Below, one piece after another: positions 18,601 to 27,601 of a stretch of 64,000 bases of DNA. Position 1 is the stretch's first letter. Each line of letters starts with the position of its first letter. Source of the stretch: Nocardia sp. BSTN01 (GTDB lineage Bacteria > Actinomycetota > Actinomycetes > Mycobacteriales > Mycobacteriaceae); assembly GCF_015354405.1 (NCBI RefSeq), contig NZ_JADKYP010000018.1, positions 1 through 64,000 of the forward strand. The letters run 5' to 3'. The translations under genes and the position numbers were made by a program. The notes below the pieces were generated by a model. That model was not told where the DNA came from, searched no databases, and worked only from the letters and a program-made list of their open reading frames with translations.

Positions 18601-19385
18601 GCCGAATCCTGCTGGCAGCGGGCCAGATCCGCCGCTGAACGCTCAGCCTCGGCGCGGGCCTGCGTGAGAAGTTGCTGTGACCATTCCACGGCCTCGAGCG
18701 GGCCGACGGCTTCGGTGGCGCCCCGGCCCGCCGTAATCGCGACCTGGGCGATCAGGCGGTCGACGCTCTGGCGGTGGGTGTCCAGCTGCGCGCCGCTCTC
18801 CCGCCGCCGCTGGGCCAGCCACTGTTCGGCCGTACCGAAGCGTTCGGTGTCGAACAGTCGCTCGAGCAGCTTTTCCCTATCCTCGTTGTCCGAGCGCAGG
18901 AACCGCGCGAAGTCGCCCTGTGGGAGCAGCACCACCTGGAAGAACTGATCGGCGCTCATCCCCAGCAGCCGGCTCACCTCGTCGCCGATATCGGGGATGC
19001 GCGACAGATGTTGTCCGCGCCCGTCCAGCCATTCCAGTGTCGCGGCGGCCTGTTCGGTCCGCAGACCGGTGCCGCGCTTCTTCGGCCGCTCGAACTCCGG
19101 CGATCTGGTCAGGCGCAGCCGACGGCCGCCGAGCGTCGCCTCCAGCACCACCCGCGGCGCGGTCTGCGCATCGGCGTGGTCGGAATGCAGGCGCTTGCTC
19201 TCCCCGCGCGCCCCCGGCACCCGGCCGTAGAGCGCGAACGCGATCGCGTCGAGCACCGTCGTCTTCCCCGCGCCGGTATGACCGTGCAGCAGGAACAGAC
19301 CGTCGGCGCCGAGTTCGTCGAAATCGACCCGAGCCGTCTCGGCGAACGGCCCGAAAGCCGTGAGCTCCAGCCGATGCAGCCTCAT
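15603..19385 (-). CDS. sbcC: Exonuclease subunit SbcC
   Basis: A 1260-residue SMC/Rad50-like ATPase, the partner of SbcD in processing hairpins and protein-blocked DNA ends. Walker A GHTGAGKT lies at residues 35-42, the Q-loop region at QFFQVVLLPQGDFARFLRS, the zinc-hook CSVC at about residue 758, the ABC signature LSGGE at 1164 and Walker B TLFIDEGFGSLD near 1195. The flanks of the hook are long coiled coils. Unusual: residues about 384-605 are a low-complexity Ser/Gly/Ala/Asp-rich stretch in the N-terminal coiled-coil arm, making the protein longer than typical actinobacterial SbcC (about 1000 residues). It is 22 bp after sbcD. Confidence 0.95.
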   Translation of the reverse strand: MRLHRLELTAFGPFAETARVDFDELGADGLFLLHGHTGAGKTTVLDAIAFALYGRVPGARGESKRLHSDHADAQTAPRVVLEATLGGRRLRLTRSPEFERPKKRGTGLRTEQAAATLEWLDGRGQHLSRIPDIGDEVSRLLGMSADQFFQVVLLPQGDFARFLRSDNEDREKLLERLFDTERFGTAEQWLAQRRRESGAQLDTHRQSVDRLIAQVAITAGRGATEAVGPLEAVEWSQQLLTQARAEAERSAADLARCQQDSARRQSAAEEHRRVQERRERAAIARRHLDDYTAGASHRDRVQADLDRARRVEPVAAALADARTAAMTLRRRTDEARDLAERLAIRLLEPESAELPGTTWAASDLVAAELADTELAEELSAIPEIGRADADEEGAAVTAGGSGHGLDSVHSSGGSRSAAESVPTGTAADHGQVAGGADPASTDDVMAAEWSRSGEAHAGKSAGAEDRPRATAATVASDHGDAETTDEATLFALSVPPPEGHDAVDEPVELELFSIDLVRPSMATESRGDRTRSGAQNGPGPSGEQKIPCAGDDAPAGEYDDSRTAAAGPAVAAEAGTPGASGGAHSNLRSVDDNPRSADHTVHTTTPRGIDAAVQRWSAHIGSLEEVRADAENAVRLTTELAGLRTEYTAASQELEQLAQRREQLPQAIRSAEVALREAADARAALPGLERECERTRAAAEAAVELVGARKELSTATEAFERARAAHADARERTLDIRERRLAGMAAELAGALVEGQPCSVCGSGDHPAPARPTAVTVAKSDEEAAVQAERAAEQLRDRALTRRTELERRIELLVERGGDGDHTELAAAVNAATEQFRSAQQQASAAADRTAEVERLRTAETELHARLRELESRGSAVQERILAADRRLAELSERVRVAAGADGTVERRRARLEALIADATDLLTARTDASVAGDQFADLARRVEHTARAADLQVATEPQPGRSASDAPDHAVLAAYAKVVAAATRTPQQQTEMEAELVAADRRRAHAEAVLAEPEVRAAADAEAVNLTEVEAAVAEARRALDAAVAAHAESTRRVAQLEELGGQLWAAADRIAPLQQAHTELEGLADVVAGRGANNRRMSLRSYVLAARLEEVAIAGSARLRRMSGGRYEFVHSDAAGPRGRRGGLGLDIRDDYTGAVRPAKTLSGGETFMASLSLALGLADVVAAESGGLVLDTLFIDEGFGSLDADTLDAVMGVLDELRSGGRVVGVVSHVDEMRQRIPSRLHVIREPTGSRLRTIVA

Positions 19386-19407
19386 GCGGCCCCCGCCCGG
19401 GCATCGG

Positions 19408-20580
19408 TCATGCCGACAACTCCGCCGAGGCCGCCACCACTTCGGCGGCGGGTTCGCGTCGGGCCGCGGACAGCGCCTGCTCGATCAGCGCCATCTCCCC
19501 CGCGGTCGGTTCACCGCGCACATCGCTGAGGAAGCTGTGCGCGATCTCGCTGTCACGGCGGCCATGGACCCGTTCGCGGTAGCGCAGCTGCGCATTACCC
19601 TCCGGGCGAGACCATTCCACGTGCACCGCGTGCGGGAACCGCTCGCGCAGCCGGCGCAGCGCATCGACGGGGCGGGCGTGGTCGGTGAGCACCGCGGAGA
19701 CGTAATCGTCCTCGGCGTCGGCATATTCGGCCGCGGACAGCAGATCGTCCAGCACGCCGGTCAGCTGACGCAGGCCACGCACCACCGGCAGATCGTGGCG
19801 CCGCACCGACACCAGCCCGGCGGCGTCCAGATCGATGATCCACACCGCCTTGCGATGCGACCGCTCCGCGAACGAATACGGCAGCGGCGAGCCGGAATAT
19901 CGCACCGACTCCGACAACGTCTGCGGCGAATGCAGATGGCCCAGCGCCACGTAATCGATGCCCTCGAAGGCGCTCAGCGCAACGGTCTCCACCCCGCCCA
20001 CCGCGATCGAACGTTCCGAACCGGTCGCCTCGGCACCGACCACGAAGGCGTGTGCCAGCACCACGGTGCGCGGATCACCGCGGCGTTGCCGGTCCGCCCG
20101 GATACGCGCCAGCGCGGCGTCCAGGATCTCGGCATGCGAACGTGCCTGCGGCACATCCAGTTCCGCGCGGGTGATCTCGGGCTCCAGATACGGGATGCCG
20201 TAGCAGGCGACGGGTCCGTGCTCGTCGGTGAGCACGACCGGCCGGTCCACCTCCGCCACCGACGTCCGCAGATGCAGTCCGCCCGCCGCGGCGAAGCTGC
20301 CGAGGGCGCCCAGCCGAGTGGGTGAATCGTGATTGCCCGAGGTCGCGACGATCGTCGCCCCCGCGGCGCGGATCGCCTCGAAACCCTTGTTGCACACCGC
20401 TATCGCGTCCGCGCTCGGAATCGACCGGTCGTAGACGTCACCCGATACCACGACCACGTCGACCTGCTCCGCGGCCACCAGCTCCGCCACGGCCTCCAGC
20501 GCACGCGCCTGATCGGCCAGCAGGTCGACACCGTGAAAGGTGCGCCCGATGTGCCAGTCCGAGGTATGCAGCATCCGCAT
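19408..20580 (-). CDS. sbcD: Exonuclease SbcD (Mre11-like nuclease)
   Basis: A 390-residue metallophosphoesterase nuclease. The metal-binding motifs are all present: TSDWHIG at the N-terminus, SGDVYDRSIPSADA, ATSGNHDSPTRLG, and ALGHLHSPQTL with the later histidines. It forms the SbcCD complex with the downstream SbcC, cutting hairpins and double-strand ends with Mn2+. It is followed after 22 bp by sbcC, so the two form an operon. The ATG is the second possible start position in MRML and needs no extension. Confidence 0.96.
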   Translation of the reverse strand: MRMLHTSDWHIGRTFHGVDLLADQARALEAVAELVAAEQVDVVVVSGDVYDRSIPSADAIAVCNKGFEAIRAAGATIVATSGNHDSPTRLGALGSFAAAGGLHLRTSVAEVDRPVVLTDEHGPVACYGIPYLEPEITRAELDVPQARSHAEILDAALARIRADRQRRGDPRTVVLAHAFVVGAEATGSERSIAVGGVETVALSAFEGIDYVALGHLHSPQTLSESVRYSGSPLPYSFAERSHRKAVWIIDLDAAGLVSVRRHDLPVVRGLRQLTGVLDDLLSAAEYADAEDDYVSAVLTDHARPVDALRRLRERFPHAVHVEWSRPEGNAQLRYRERVHGRRDSEIAHSFLSDVRGEPTAGEMALIEQALSAARREPAAEVVAASAELSA

Positions 20581-20750
20581 GTGGGAAGAGGCTAAGCCAT
20601 CTCACCGACAAGTACACGCACCCGCCCCGCGTGACGCCGAGCTGCGCTTCGGTCGACGGGATACCGGAATGTTCTCGGCGGGCCGAGAACCCGCCGGAGC
20701 GAAGCGGAGGCAATTGAACGCTGTCGGTGGGATGGGGCACTATCGGGGCC

Positions 20751-21887
20751 ATGACCGCATCGATGCTGTTCGCGTTGTTGTTGGTGTTCTGCGCGGGGGC
20801 CGGCCTCGGGTGGCTGGGGCATGCCGCCCGGGCGGGACAGCGAGCGGCCACGGCCGAAGCTCGCCTCGCGGCGCTGCGGGACAACGAACAGCTGTTGCGG
20901 CAATCGCTCGGCGCCGCGAGTGCGGATGCGGCACGGCACAACTCGCAGGCCATCGGCACCCTGGTCGAACCACTGCGCGAGGCCCTGGGCAGTTTGAACC
21001 AGCACATCCAGCAGGTCGAGCACCACCGCATCAACGCCTACTCCGGGCTGCGCGAACAGGTCGCGGGGATGCAGCGGATCTCCCAGCAGTTGTCCACGCA
21101 GACCGGTGAGCTGGTGTCGGCTCTGCGGGCGCCGCAGGTGCGCGGGCGCTGGGGGGAAATACAACTCGAGCGGGTCGTCGAACTGGCGGGCATGGCCAAA
21201 CACTGCGACTTCGACACGCAGGTCACCGCGAACGGCCGCGACGGCCTGATCCGGCCGGATCTGGTGGTACGGCTGGCCGGTGACCGCCAATTGGTGGTCG
21301 ACGCCAAGGTGCCGCTGACGGCCTATCTGGACGCCACCGGGGAGACGGATCCGCGCCGGCGCACCGACCATCTGGCCCGGCACGCCAAACACCTGCGCGC
21401 GCATGTCGACCAACTTGCCGGCAAGGCGTACTGGGAGGCATTCGATCCCAGCCCGGAATTCGTGGTCCTGTTCATCCCGGGCGATCCGTTCCTCGACGCC
21501 GCGCTGACCGCCGATGCCGGGCTCCTCGAATACGCGTTCGGCCGCAACGTGATCCTCGCTACACCGACCACCTTGATCGCATTACTGCGCACCGTCGCGT
21601 TCGGCTGGCGACAGGAGGCGCTTTCGCGAGATATGGCAACTGTTCAGCAACTGGGCCGGGAGCTCTATACCCGGTTGTCCACCACGGGCAGCCATCTCGA
21701 CAAGCTCGGCACCCAACTCGGTAAGGCCGTCGACGCTTTCAACCACACCGTGGCCTCGATCGAGTCGCGCGTGATGGTCACCGCGCGCCGGCTGCACGAT
21801 CTCGACATCGGCGATCGCGCCGTACCGGCAATTGCTCCCGTCCAGTCGTGGCCGCGCGCGGTAGGCTTCTCGGACACCAACGAGTAA
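20751..21887 (+). CDS. rmuC: DNA recombination protein RmuC
   Basis: A 378-residue RmuC protein. There is a single N-terminal hydrophobic segment (MLFALLLVFCAGAGLGWLG), then a coiled coil, then the conserved RmuC core: APQVRGRWGEIQLERVVELAGM, PDLVVRLAGDRQLVVDAKVP, FVVLFIPGDPFLDAAL and NVILATPTTLIALLRTVAFGWRQE. The family has a PD-(D/E)XK-like fold and limits inverted-repeat recombination. The frame is open to 20727. ATG at 20751 is chosen because the hydrophobic segment starts there. It is divergent from sbcD with a 170-bp gap. Confidence 0.94.
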   Translation: MTASMLFALLLVFCAGAGLGWLGHAARAGQRAATAEARLAALRDNEQLLRQSLGAASADAARHNSQAIGTLVEPLREALGSLNQHIQQVEHHRINAYSGLREQVAGMQRISQQLSTQTGELVSALRAPQVRGRWGEIQLERVVELAGMAKHCDFDTQVTANGRDGLIRPDLVVRLAGDRQLVVDAKVPLTAYLDATGETDPRRRTDHLARHAKHLRAHVDQLAGKAYWEAFDPSPEFVVLFIPGDPFLDAALTADAGLLEYAFGRNVILATPTTLIALLRTVAFGWRQEALSRDMATVQQLGRELYTRLSTTGSHLDKLGTQLGKAVDAFNHTVASIESRVMVTARRLHDLDIGDRAVPAIAPVQSWPRAVGFSDTNE

Positions 21888-21936
21888 CTCCGGCAGCAGC
21901 CCGGCCTCGACACACGTTCCGGCCGCGGCAGATAGT

Positions 21937-22824
21937 GTGCTTTACGTGGCAGCTACCCAACGCGAGCGATCCGATGTACCCGCCTCGCACCTCTCGATCG
22001 TCCCGTCGGTGCCCGGCATCCCCGCCGGCGCCGCGGTGTTGATCGCGGTGGCGTGCACTTTCATCGGATTTTTCATCGACTCCGGAAACAGCGGCAAGGA
22101 GCTGACCCATGTGTTCGCCGCGTTCTACATCATCGGATGTGTGATCGCGGCATGCGTGGTGCGCTATCGCGGCCTGTTCACCACCATGGTGACCCCGCCG
22201 CTACTGCTGTTCATCGCCGTCCCCCTGGCCTATCAGCAGCTCACCGGGCACAGCTCGACCTCGGTGAAGGACATTCTGCTGAACCTGGCGATTCCGCTGG
22301 TGAACAGATTCCCGACCATGGCGCTGGCGACGGTCCTGGTGCTGGGCGTCGGCGCCCTGCGGGTATGGCTGTACCGCAACGCCGACACCACCGCGCGTCC
22401 CACCCGGGAACGCGGTAGCGACAGCTGGAATCCGCGTTCGGCCGCCGGCCGTGCGCGTCGCGCCCGAAGTGAAGCCACCGGCAGCGAGACCCTGTGGCGT
22501 AGCTCCCGCGGTCAGAAGCGGGGTGCGGAGGCCGCCAAAACCGCCAAGGCGCCCAAGCGTGGCGATTCGGCTGCTCGCGGATCCGGGACGGCCAAGCGGG
22601 CCGCGGAACCGGAACCCGCCCGTGCGGCGCGCCGCACGGGCGGCAAGGTGGCCGAACGCCCGCCGCGTGTCGCCGCGGCCGCGTCCTACCCCCGTACCGG
22701 TGAGCGCACCCGGACCGCGGAACGCACCCGAGTCGCCGAACCGCAGCCCCGCCGCGGCCGGCCCCAGCCGGCGAGCGATGTGCCCCCGCATCCGCGGCCG
22801 AACGTGCGCTACCGCGACCGCTGA
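21937..22824 (+). CDS. DUF6542 membrane protein with basic tail
   Basis: A 295-residue protein. Residues 25-145 hold about four transmembrane helices (AGAAVLIAVACTFIGFFIDS, VFAAFYIIGCVIAACVV, LLLFIAVPLAY, MALATVLVLGVGALRVWL), the DUF6542 region found beside ispH in Mycobacteriales. The C-terminal half is a long, disordered Arg/Lys/Ala/Pro-rich tail with no recognisable fold, probably cytoplasmic. The start is GTG at 21937 or the GTG nine bases later, and no clear ribosome binding site separates them. Function is unknown. Confidence 0.85.
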   Translation: MLYVAATQRERSDVPASHLSIVPSVPGIPAGAAVLIAVACTFIGFFIDSGNSGKELTHVFAAFYIIGCVIAACVVRYRGLFTTMVTPPLLLFIAVPLAYQQLTGHSSTSVKDILLNLAIPLVNRFPTMALATVLVLGVGALRVWLYRNADTTARPTRERGSDSWNPRSAAGRARRARSEATGSETLWRSSRGQKRGAEAAKTAKAPKRGDSAARGSGTAKRAAEPEPARAARRTGGKVAERPPRVAAAASYPRTGERTRTAERTRVAEPQPRRGRPQPASDVPPHPRPNVRYRDR

Positions 22825-22983
22825 GCCGAATGTCGCGGGCGCCGAACCGGTTACGGCTGCGCCCGCAGCGGTCATCCCCGAAATCCCCACGCCCACTCAT
22901 CGTCTCGCCCCGGCGAGCCGTTACGGTTGCGCCTCGAGCGTTTCCGCGATCGCGCGGAGACGTGAAGATGCTGCGACGGAGAC

Positions 22984-23997
22984 TCAGCGGCGGCCGGTGG
23001 TGCGCAGTTCGCGCGGGAGGGCGAAGACCAGGGTCTCGTTCGCGGTGGTGACGGGCTGGACCTCGCCGTAGCCGTGTTCGGCGAGGAGGTCGAGCACGCC
23101 GCGCACCAGGATCTCCGGGACCGAGGCGCCGGAGGTGACACCGACGGTGGTGACGCCCTCGAACCAGGCCGGGTCGACCTCGCGGGCGAAATCGACCAGA
23201 TAGGAGGCGCGGGCGCCCGCGTTCAGGGCGACCTCCACCAGCCGCTTGGAGTTGGAGGAGTTGCGGGAGCCGACCACGATCACCAGATCGCATTCGGGCG
23301 CCATCGCCTTCACCGCGACCTGACGGTTCTGGGTGGCGTAGCAGATGTCGTCGCTGGGCGGGTCCTGCAGGTTCGGGAAGCGCGTGCGCAGCCGCTGCAC
23401 CGTCTCCATCGTCTCGTCCACCGAGAGCGTGGTCTGCGACAGCCAGATCACCTTGTTCTCGTCGCGCACCTCGACGCCGTCGACCGCCTCGGGGCCGTCG
23501 ACCAGCTGAACGTGGTCGGGCGCCTCACCGGCGGTGCCCTCGACCTCCTCGTGGCCCTCGTGGCCGATGAGCAGGATGTCGAAGTCGTCGCGGGCGAAGC
23601 GCTTGGCCTCCTGGTGCACCTTCGTCACCAGCGGGCAGGTCGCGTCGATGGTGTGCAGATTGCGGGCGGCCGCGGATTCGTGCACCGCCGGCGACACGCC
23701 GTGCGCGGAGAAGACCACCACCGCGCCCTCGGGCACCTCGTCGGTTTCGTCGACGAAGACCACGCCGCGCTCGCGCAGGGTCTCGACCACGTGGCGGTTG
23801 TGCACGATCTCCTTGCGCACGTAGATCGGCGCACCGTGCTTCTCGAGGGTGCGCTCCACGGTTTCCACCGCCCGGTCCACACCCGCGCAGTAGCCGCGTG
23901 GTTCGGCGAGCAGCACCCGCTTGCCCGCGCCGGCACCGGCCGCATCGGCCGACCGGGCGATTCCGACATTCAGGGGGATAGCCGAGGACATGTCCAC
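22984..23997 (-). CDS. ispH: 4-hydroxy-3-methylbut-2-enyl diphosphate reductase
   Basis: A 337-residue IspH (LytB), the last enzyme of the MEP isoprenoid pathway, making isopentenyl and dimethylallyl diphosphate with an iron-sulfur cluster. The three cluster cysteines are visible in GYCAGV (Cys37), ATCPLV (Cys121) and DICYATQ (Cys219), with the substrate-binding [13 protein letters not shown] and SGASVPE segments. It is convergent with the DUF6542 gene and divergent from the lipid-droplet gene, the same neighbourhood recalled for M. tuberculosis lytB2. Its product feeds the UppS-type prenyltransferase encoded at 44043-44846. Confidence 0.97.
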   Translation of the reverse strand: MDMSSAIPLNVGIARSADAAGAGAGKRVLLAEPRGYCAGVDRAVETVERTLEKHGAPIYVRKEIVHNRHVVETLRERGVVFVDETDEVPEGAVVVFSAHGVSPAVHESAAARNLHTIDATCPLVTKVHQEAKRFARDDFDILLIGHEGHEEVEGTAGEAPDHVQLVDGPEAVDGVEVRDENKVIWLSQTTLSVDETMETVQRLRTRFPNLQDPPSDDICYATQNRQVAVKAMAPECDLVIVVGSRNSSNSKRLVEVALNAGARASYLVDFAREVDPAWFEGVTTVGVTSGASVPEILVRGVLDLLAEHGYGEVQPVTTANETLVFALPRELRTTGRR

Positions 23998-24130
23998 AGC
24001 TTACGTGCGCCGGCCGACGGGGAAAGTCCCGCCCGCGAACCGCGGGTACGGCGGTGTGGCGGGACGCGCGACAATGGAACACGTGAACTCTGTTCTTTGC
24101 ATCACCGGCCGTTTCGGGCAGGCTAGGGAC

Positions 24131-24880
24131 ATGTTCCGACCTCCCTACCTGGCCCGGGTCGCCGCTGGGGCCGCCGTCTACGCCCTCGAGGAAACTCGCC
24201 GGTTACCCACTGTGGCAATCCATCTGCCGATCACCGCGATCAGCCAGTTGCTGCAGACCTCGATGCATCTGCAGCAGTTCGTGACCAGCCTCGCCCTCAA
24301 GGGTGACGAGGTCTTCGACCGGCTGGCCAATCGCCCGGTGGAGCAGCCGGAATGGGCCACCTTCGACGAGGACCTCGACGACGAGCAACCGTTCGGCAGC
24401 GGCGATTTCGGCGCGCGGGGCGACCGCGATCTCGCCGCGCGGCTCAGCCGCTTCGATCTGTTCGCCGAATCCGACCCGGCCGCGGGCGTCCCGGAGCCCA
24501 CGGCGTCGGTCACTCCCTCGGCGACGAACGGCTATGCCGCATCTCACACTGCGGAATCGGACACGGCCGACTCGGACAGGGCGGAATCGGACACGGCGCA
24601 GAGCGTCACCGAGGCGACCGGCGAGGACACCGACACCACCGGAGCCGGGAACGCCGACACCGCCGCCTCCGCGCCGGCGGAACCGCGCGGAGTGGTCGAA
24701 CCCGAGGTCGCCGGCCGGTACGACTACGTGAACATGACGCTGGCTCAGCTGCGGGCCCGGCTGCGCATGCTCAGCGTCGAGGAGTTGGCCGAACTGCTGG
24801 CCTACGAGCAGCAGACCCTGGACCGGGCGCCGTTCGTGACCATGCTGACGAACCGGATCGCCACCGTGCAGGCCAAGTGA
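24131..24880 (+). CDS. Lipid droplet-associated-type protein
   Basis: A 249-residue protein whose N-terminus ([46 protein letters not shown]) is an amphipathic/hydrophobic segment matching the mycobacterial Rv1109c/Rhodococcus lipid-droplet protein family encoded before xseA. The middle (residues about 115-195) is a disordered, acidic repeat-like region with the recurring unit [15 protein letters not shown]. The C-terminal [20 protein letters not shown] helix region is conserved. A membrane-active or lipid-droplet coat role fits a triacylglycerol-storing actinomycete. ATG at 24131 starts the similarity, and the stop overlaps the xseA start (GTGA). Confidence 0.8.
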   Translation: MFRPPYLARVAAGAAVYALEETRRLPTVAIHLPITAISQLLQTSMHLQQFVTSLALKGDEVFDRLANRPVEQPEWATFDEDLDDEQPFGSGDFGARGDRDLAARLSRFDLFAESDPAAGVPEPTASVTPSATNGYAASHTAESDTADSDRAESDTAQSVTEATGEDTDTTGAGNADTAASAPAEPRGVVEPEVAGRYDYVNMTLAQLRARLRMLSVEELAELLAYEQQTLDRAPFVTMLTNRIATVQAK

Positions 24881-26244
24881 CCGACTCACACGCCGACGCG
24901 CCGGCCGCCGGGGCACGAGCCTCCGGGGAACCGGCGCGTTCTGCTGCCCGCCCCGCCAACTCGGCCGAACAGCCGTGGCCGGTGCGCACCATCGCGATGA
25001 AGGTCGCGCAGTGGATCGACCGGCTCGGCAGCGTCTGGGTGGAGGGCCAGATCACCCAGATCAATCTGCGCCCCGGCACCCGCACCGCGTTCCTGGTGCT
25101 GCGCGATACCGCCGCCGACATGTCGCTGTCGATCACCTGCGATCCGCAACTGCTGCGCGCCTCGGCCGTCCCGCTGCAGGAGGGCAGCCGGGTAGTGGTC
25201 TACGGCAAACTGTCGTACTTCACCGGCCGGGGCACGATCTCGTTGCGCGTCACCGAGATTCGTCCGGTCGGTATCGGGGAGCTGCTGGCCCGCATCGAAC
25301 GTTTGAAGGCGCTGCTGGCCGCGGAGGGGTTGTTCGATCCGCGGCTGAAGCGGCCGATGCCGTTCCTGCCCAAGGTGATCGGCTTGATCACCGGTCGCGC
25401 CAGCGCCGCCGAACACGACGTGGTGACCGTGGCCCAGCAGCGGTGGCCCGCGGTCCGTTTCGAAATCCGCAATACCGCCGTGCAGGGGCCGACCGCGGTG
25501 CCGCAGATCCTCGACGCGCTGGCCGAGTTGAACGATCACCCGGAGGTCGAGGTGATCGTGCTGGCGCGCGGCGGTGGCAGTGTCGAGGATCTGCTGCCGT
25601 TCTCCGACGAAACCCTGTGCCGCGCCATCGTTTCCGCGACCACTCCGATCGTCAGCGCGATCGGGCACGAGCCGGACAATCCGCTCTCGGACTACGTCGC
25701 GGACCTGCGCGCGGCCACCCCGACCGACGCGGCCAAACGCCTCGTTCCCGACGCCGCCGCCGAACTCGCCGGCGTCCGGGAACTCCGCGCCCGCTCGGCC
25801 GCGGCATTGCGCGGCTGGGTCGATCGCGAGGCGCGTGCCCTGCAGCAGCTGCGCTCGCGCCCGGTACTGGCCGATCCGCTGCGGATTCTGGACCAGCGCC
25901 ACGACGAGATCGAGCGGCTGCGCACGGCGGCCCACCGCGCCGTCGAACACTGCCTCACCAGCCAGGCCACCACCGCGCGGCATCTGCGCGACAAACTCAC
26001 CGCGGTGGGCCCGGCCGCCACCCTGGCGCGCGGATACGCTGTCGTGCAACGGGTTACCGGTACGGAGCGCCACGTCGTCCGCACCGTCGCCGACTCCCCG
26101 CCGGGCACGCAATTGCGGATCCGGGTCGCCGACGGCGCGATCAGCGCCGCGGCCCTGGGCAGTCAGGCCCTCGCGAATCCCACACCGGCCCAGCGGGTTA
26201 CGGACCGGCCGGCACCGGCATCCGAACAGGAGGAATCGTCATGA
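24877..26244 (+). CDS. xseA: Exodeoxyribonuclease VII large subunit
   Basis: A 455-residue XseA. The N-terminal OB-fold ([44 protein letters not shown]) precedes the catalytic domain with [40 protein letters not shown] and [24 protein letters not shown], then a coiled coil and RGYAVVQ. With XseB it degrades single-stranded DNA to oligonucleotides. The GTG start overlaps the upstream stop and the ATG of xseB overlaps the xseA stop, so all three genes form a translationally coupled operon. Confidence 0.97.
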   Translation: MTDSHADAPAAGARASGEPARSAARPANSAEQPWPVRTIAMKVAQWIDRLGSVWVEGQITQINLRPGTRTAFLVLRDTAADMSLSITCDPQLLRASAVPLQEGSRVVVYGKLSYFTGRGTISLRVTEIRPVGIGELLARIERLKALLAAEGLFDPRLKRPMPFLPKVIGLITGRASAAEHDVVTVAQQRWPAVRFEIRNTAVQGPTAVPQILDALAELNDHPEVEVIVLARGGGSVEDLLPFSDETLCRAIVSATTPIVSAIGHEPDNPLSDYVADLRAATPTDAAKRLVPDAAAELAGVRELRARSAAALRGWVDREARALQQLRSRPVLADPLRILDQRHDEIERLRTAAHRAVEHCLTSQATTARHLRDKLTAVGPAATLARGYAVVQRVTGTERHVVRTVADSPPGTQLRIRVADGAISAAALGSQALANPTPAQRVTDRPAPASEQEESS

Positions 26245-26468
26245 GCGAGAGCGACGTCACCGAAATCGCGACCTTCGGCTACGAACGCGCCCGCGACGAA
26301 CTGGTCAACGTCGTGAAGATGCTCGAACAGGGCGGAATGGACCTCGACGATTCGCTCGCCCTGTGGGAACGCGGCGAGGCGCTGGCCAACCGGTGCGAGG
26401 AACATCTCGCCGGAGCCCGCCGGCGGGTCGAGGACGCACTGTCGCGGCGCGGCGGAGACCAGGACTGA
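26241..26468 (+). CDS. xseB: Exodeoxyribonuclease VII small subunit
   Basis: A 75-residue XseB with the family helix-turn-helix bundle: [20 protein letters not shown], then [24 protein letters not shown]. It binds several copies per XseA to form exonuclease VII. ATG overlaps the xseA stop (ATGA), and AGGAGG precedes it inside xseA. The next gene begins 2 bp after its stop. Confidence 0.96.
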   Translation: MSESDVTEIATFGYERARDELVNVVKMLEQGGMDLDDSLALWERGEALANRCEEHLAGARRRVEDALSRRGGDQD

Positions 26469-26470
26469 GC

Positions 26471-26815
26471 ATGGATATCCGTCGCGTCGTCCCGGACCTG
26501 CGGGTCGCCGATATGGACCGGGCCCGCGCCTTCTATCGGGCGCTGGGCCTCGACGAGGTGATGGATCTCGGCTGGGCGGTCGGGCTGGCCTCCCCGAGCA
26601 ATCCGACCGCGCAGATCCTGCTGATCGGCGCCGACGCCGACGACCCGCAGCCGGATATCAGCGTCGAGGTCGCCGATGTGGACGCCGCGCACGAGGCGAT
26701 GGTCGCGGCCGGGGCCGAGGTGGTCTACGCGCTGCGGGACGAGCCGTGGGGTGTGCGGCGGTTCTTCGTCCGCGACCCGGACGGCACGGTGGTCAACGTC
26801 GTGAACCATCGCTGA
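26471..26815 (+). CDS. VOC (glyoxalase/bleomycin-resistance) family protein
   Basis: A 114-residue vicinal-oxygen-chelate fold protein: VVPDLRVADMDRARAFYRAL at the start, DISVEVADVDAAHEAMVAAG in the middle, and the C-terminal GVRRFFVRDPDGTVVNVVNH motif. A metal-ligating Glu is not obvious at the usual C-terminal place, so it may be a binding or resistance-type member. It begins 2 bp after xseB and is probably the last gene of that operon. Substrate unknown. Confidence 0.85.
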   Translation: MDIRRVVPDLRVADMDRARAFYRALGLDEVMDLGWAVGLASPSNPTAQILLIGADADDPQPDISVEVADVDAAHEAMVAAGAEVVYALRDEPWGVRRFFVRDPDGTVVNVVNHR

Positions 26816-26853
26816 GCGCGGCGTTCCGGTTTGTAGCAGGGTTGTAGCAGGGC

Positions 26854-27417
26854 TCAGGGCTGCAGCGGGGCCGCGGCGTCCACGGCCTGCGCGAGCGTCA
26901 GATAAGCCGCCTCGCCGGCCGCGCCCTTGAGCAGCACGCGGCTCTGCCCGAAGTCCGAGATCCACGCCGACTCACTGCCCTGCACGTGGTAGACGGTCCA
27001 TTTCTGATTGCCCACCATCCGGGACCCCGACGGGCTGCGGGTGTCGACGACGTGGGCGGCCAGCGCGCTCTCGCTCGCATTGCTCTGACTCAGCTGCAGA
27101 TAGGTGCCGTTGGAGGTGATGAAACCGACCGTGCTGACGGTGCCGCCGCCGGAGCCGGTGACGGTGTCGCGGCTACCGGAATTGGCCTTCCAGTCCGCCG
27201 GCACGGCGGGGTCGCGAATGGGGAACGGCAGCGCCTTGGCATCGTCGTGCAGGGCCGACTGGACGTCGAAGTTCGGCACCTGACCGGGCGTGGGTCCGTG
27301 CGCGGAGAAGCTGCACTGGCTGGCCACCGCGGCCAGCACCACGCAGATCAGTACCAGCGGGATCAGCGACCAGATCAGATCCCGGTAGTCGTTGAGGATG
27401 CGTGGTTTCTGCGACAC
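26854..27417 (-). CDS. DUF4245 single-pass membrane protein
   Basis: A 187-residue DUF4245 protein with an N-terminal transmembrane segment (LIWSLIPLVLICVVLAAVASQCSF) and an extracytoplasmic domain rich in beta structure (VGFITSNGTYLQLSQSNASESAL, WTVYHVQGSESAWISDFGQ). DUF4245 genes sit beside glpX in Mycobacteriales, and their role is unknown. Start choice: GTG at 27417 reads SQKPRILNDYRDLIW, close to the family N-terminus. ATG at 27480 would add 21 Arg-rich residues, and neither has a strong ribosome binding site. It is divergent from glpX. Confidence 0.82.
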   Translation of the reverse strand: MSQKPRILNDYRDLIWSLIPLVLICVVLAAVASQCSFSAHGPTPGQVPNFDVQSALHDDAKALPFPIRDPAVPADWKANSGSRDTVTGSGGGTVSTVGFITSNGTYLQLSQSNASESALAAHVVDTRSPSGSRMVGNQKWTVYHVQGSESAWISDFGQSRVLLKGAAGEAAYLTLAQAVDAAAPLQP

Positions 27418-27601
27418 GACCCAAGTATCCACGCGCCGCCGAACCCGCCGAGCCTCGCCCTCGGGCCGGGAGGCCGACATCACAGCCGTCCCCACCGGCG
27501 CGGACGCTCGTCCCGCGAAGTGGAACAGCAGTACCTGAATGGCGGATCCGACCGTTCTGCGACAATTCACGCAGCAATACACAACTCGAGGAGGCACCGT
27601 C

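Noticed and set aside
24541-24620. Possible tandem repeat array or CRISPR-like unit in the lipid-droplet gene
   Set aside because: The repetition comes from degenerate ESDTADSD codons inside a coding region. There are no spacers and no exact repeat length.
26816-26853. Direct repeat of TTGTAGCAGGG after the VOC gene
   Set aside because: Two short adjacent copies in a 38-bp convergent gap. Too short to support any function.
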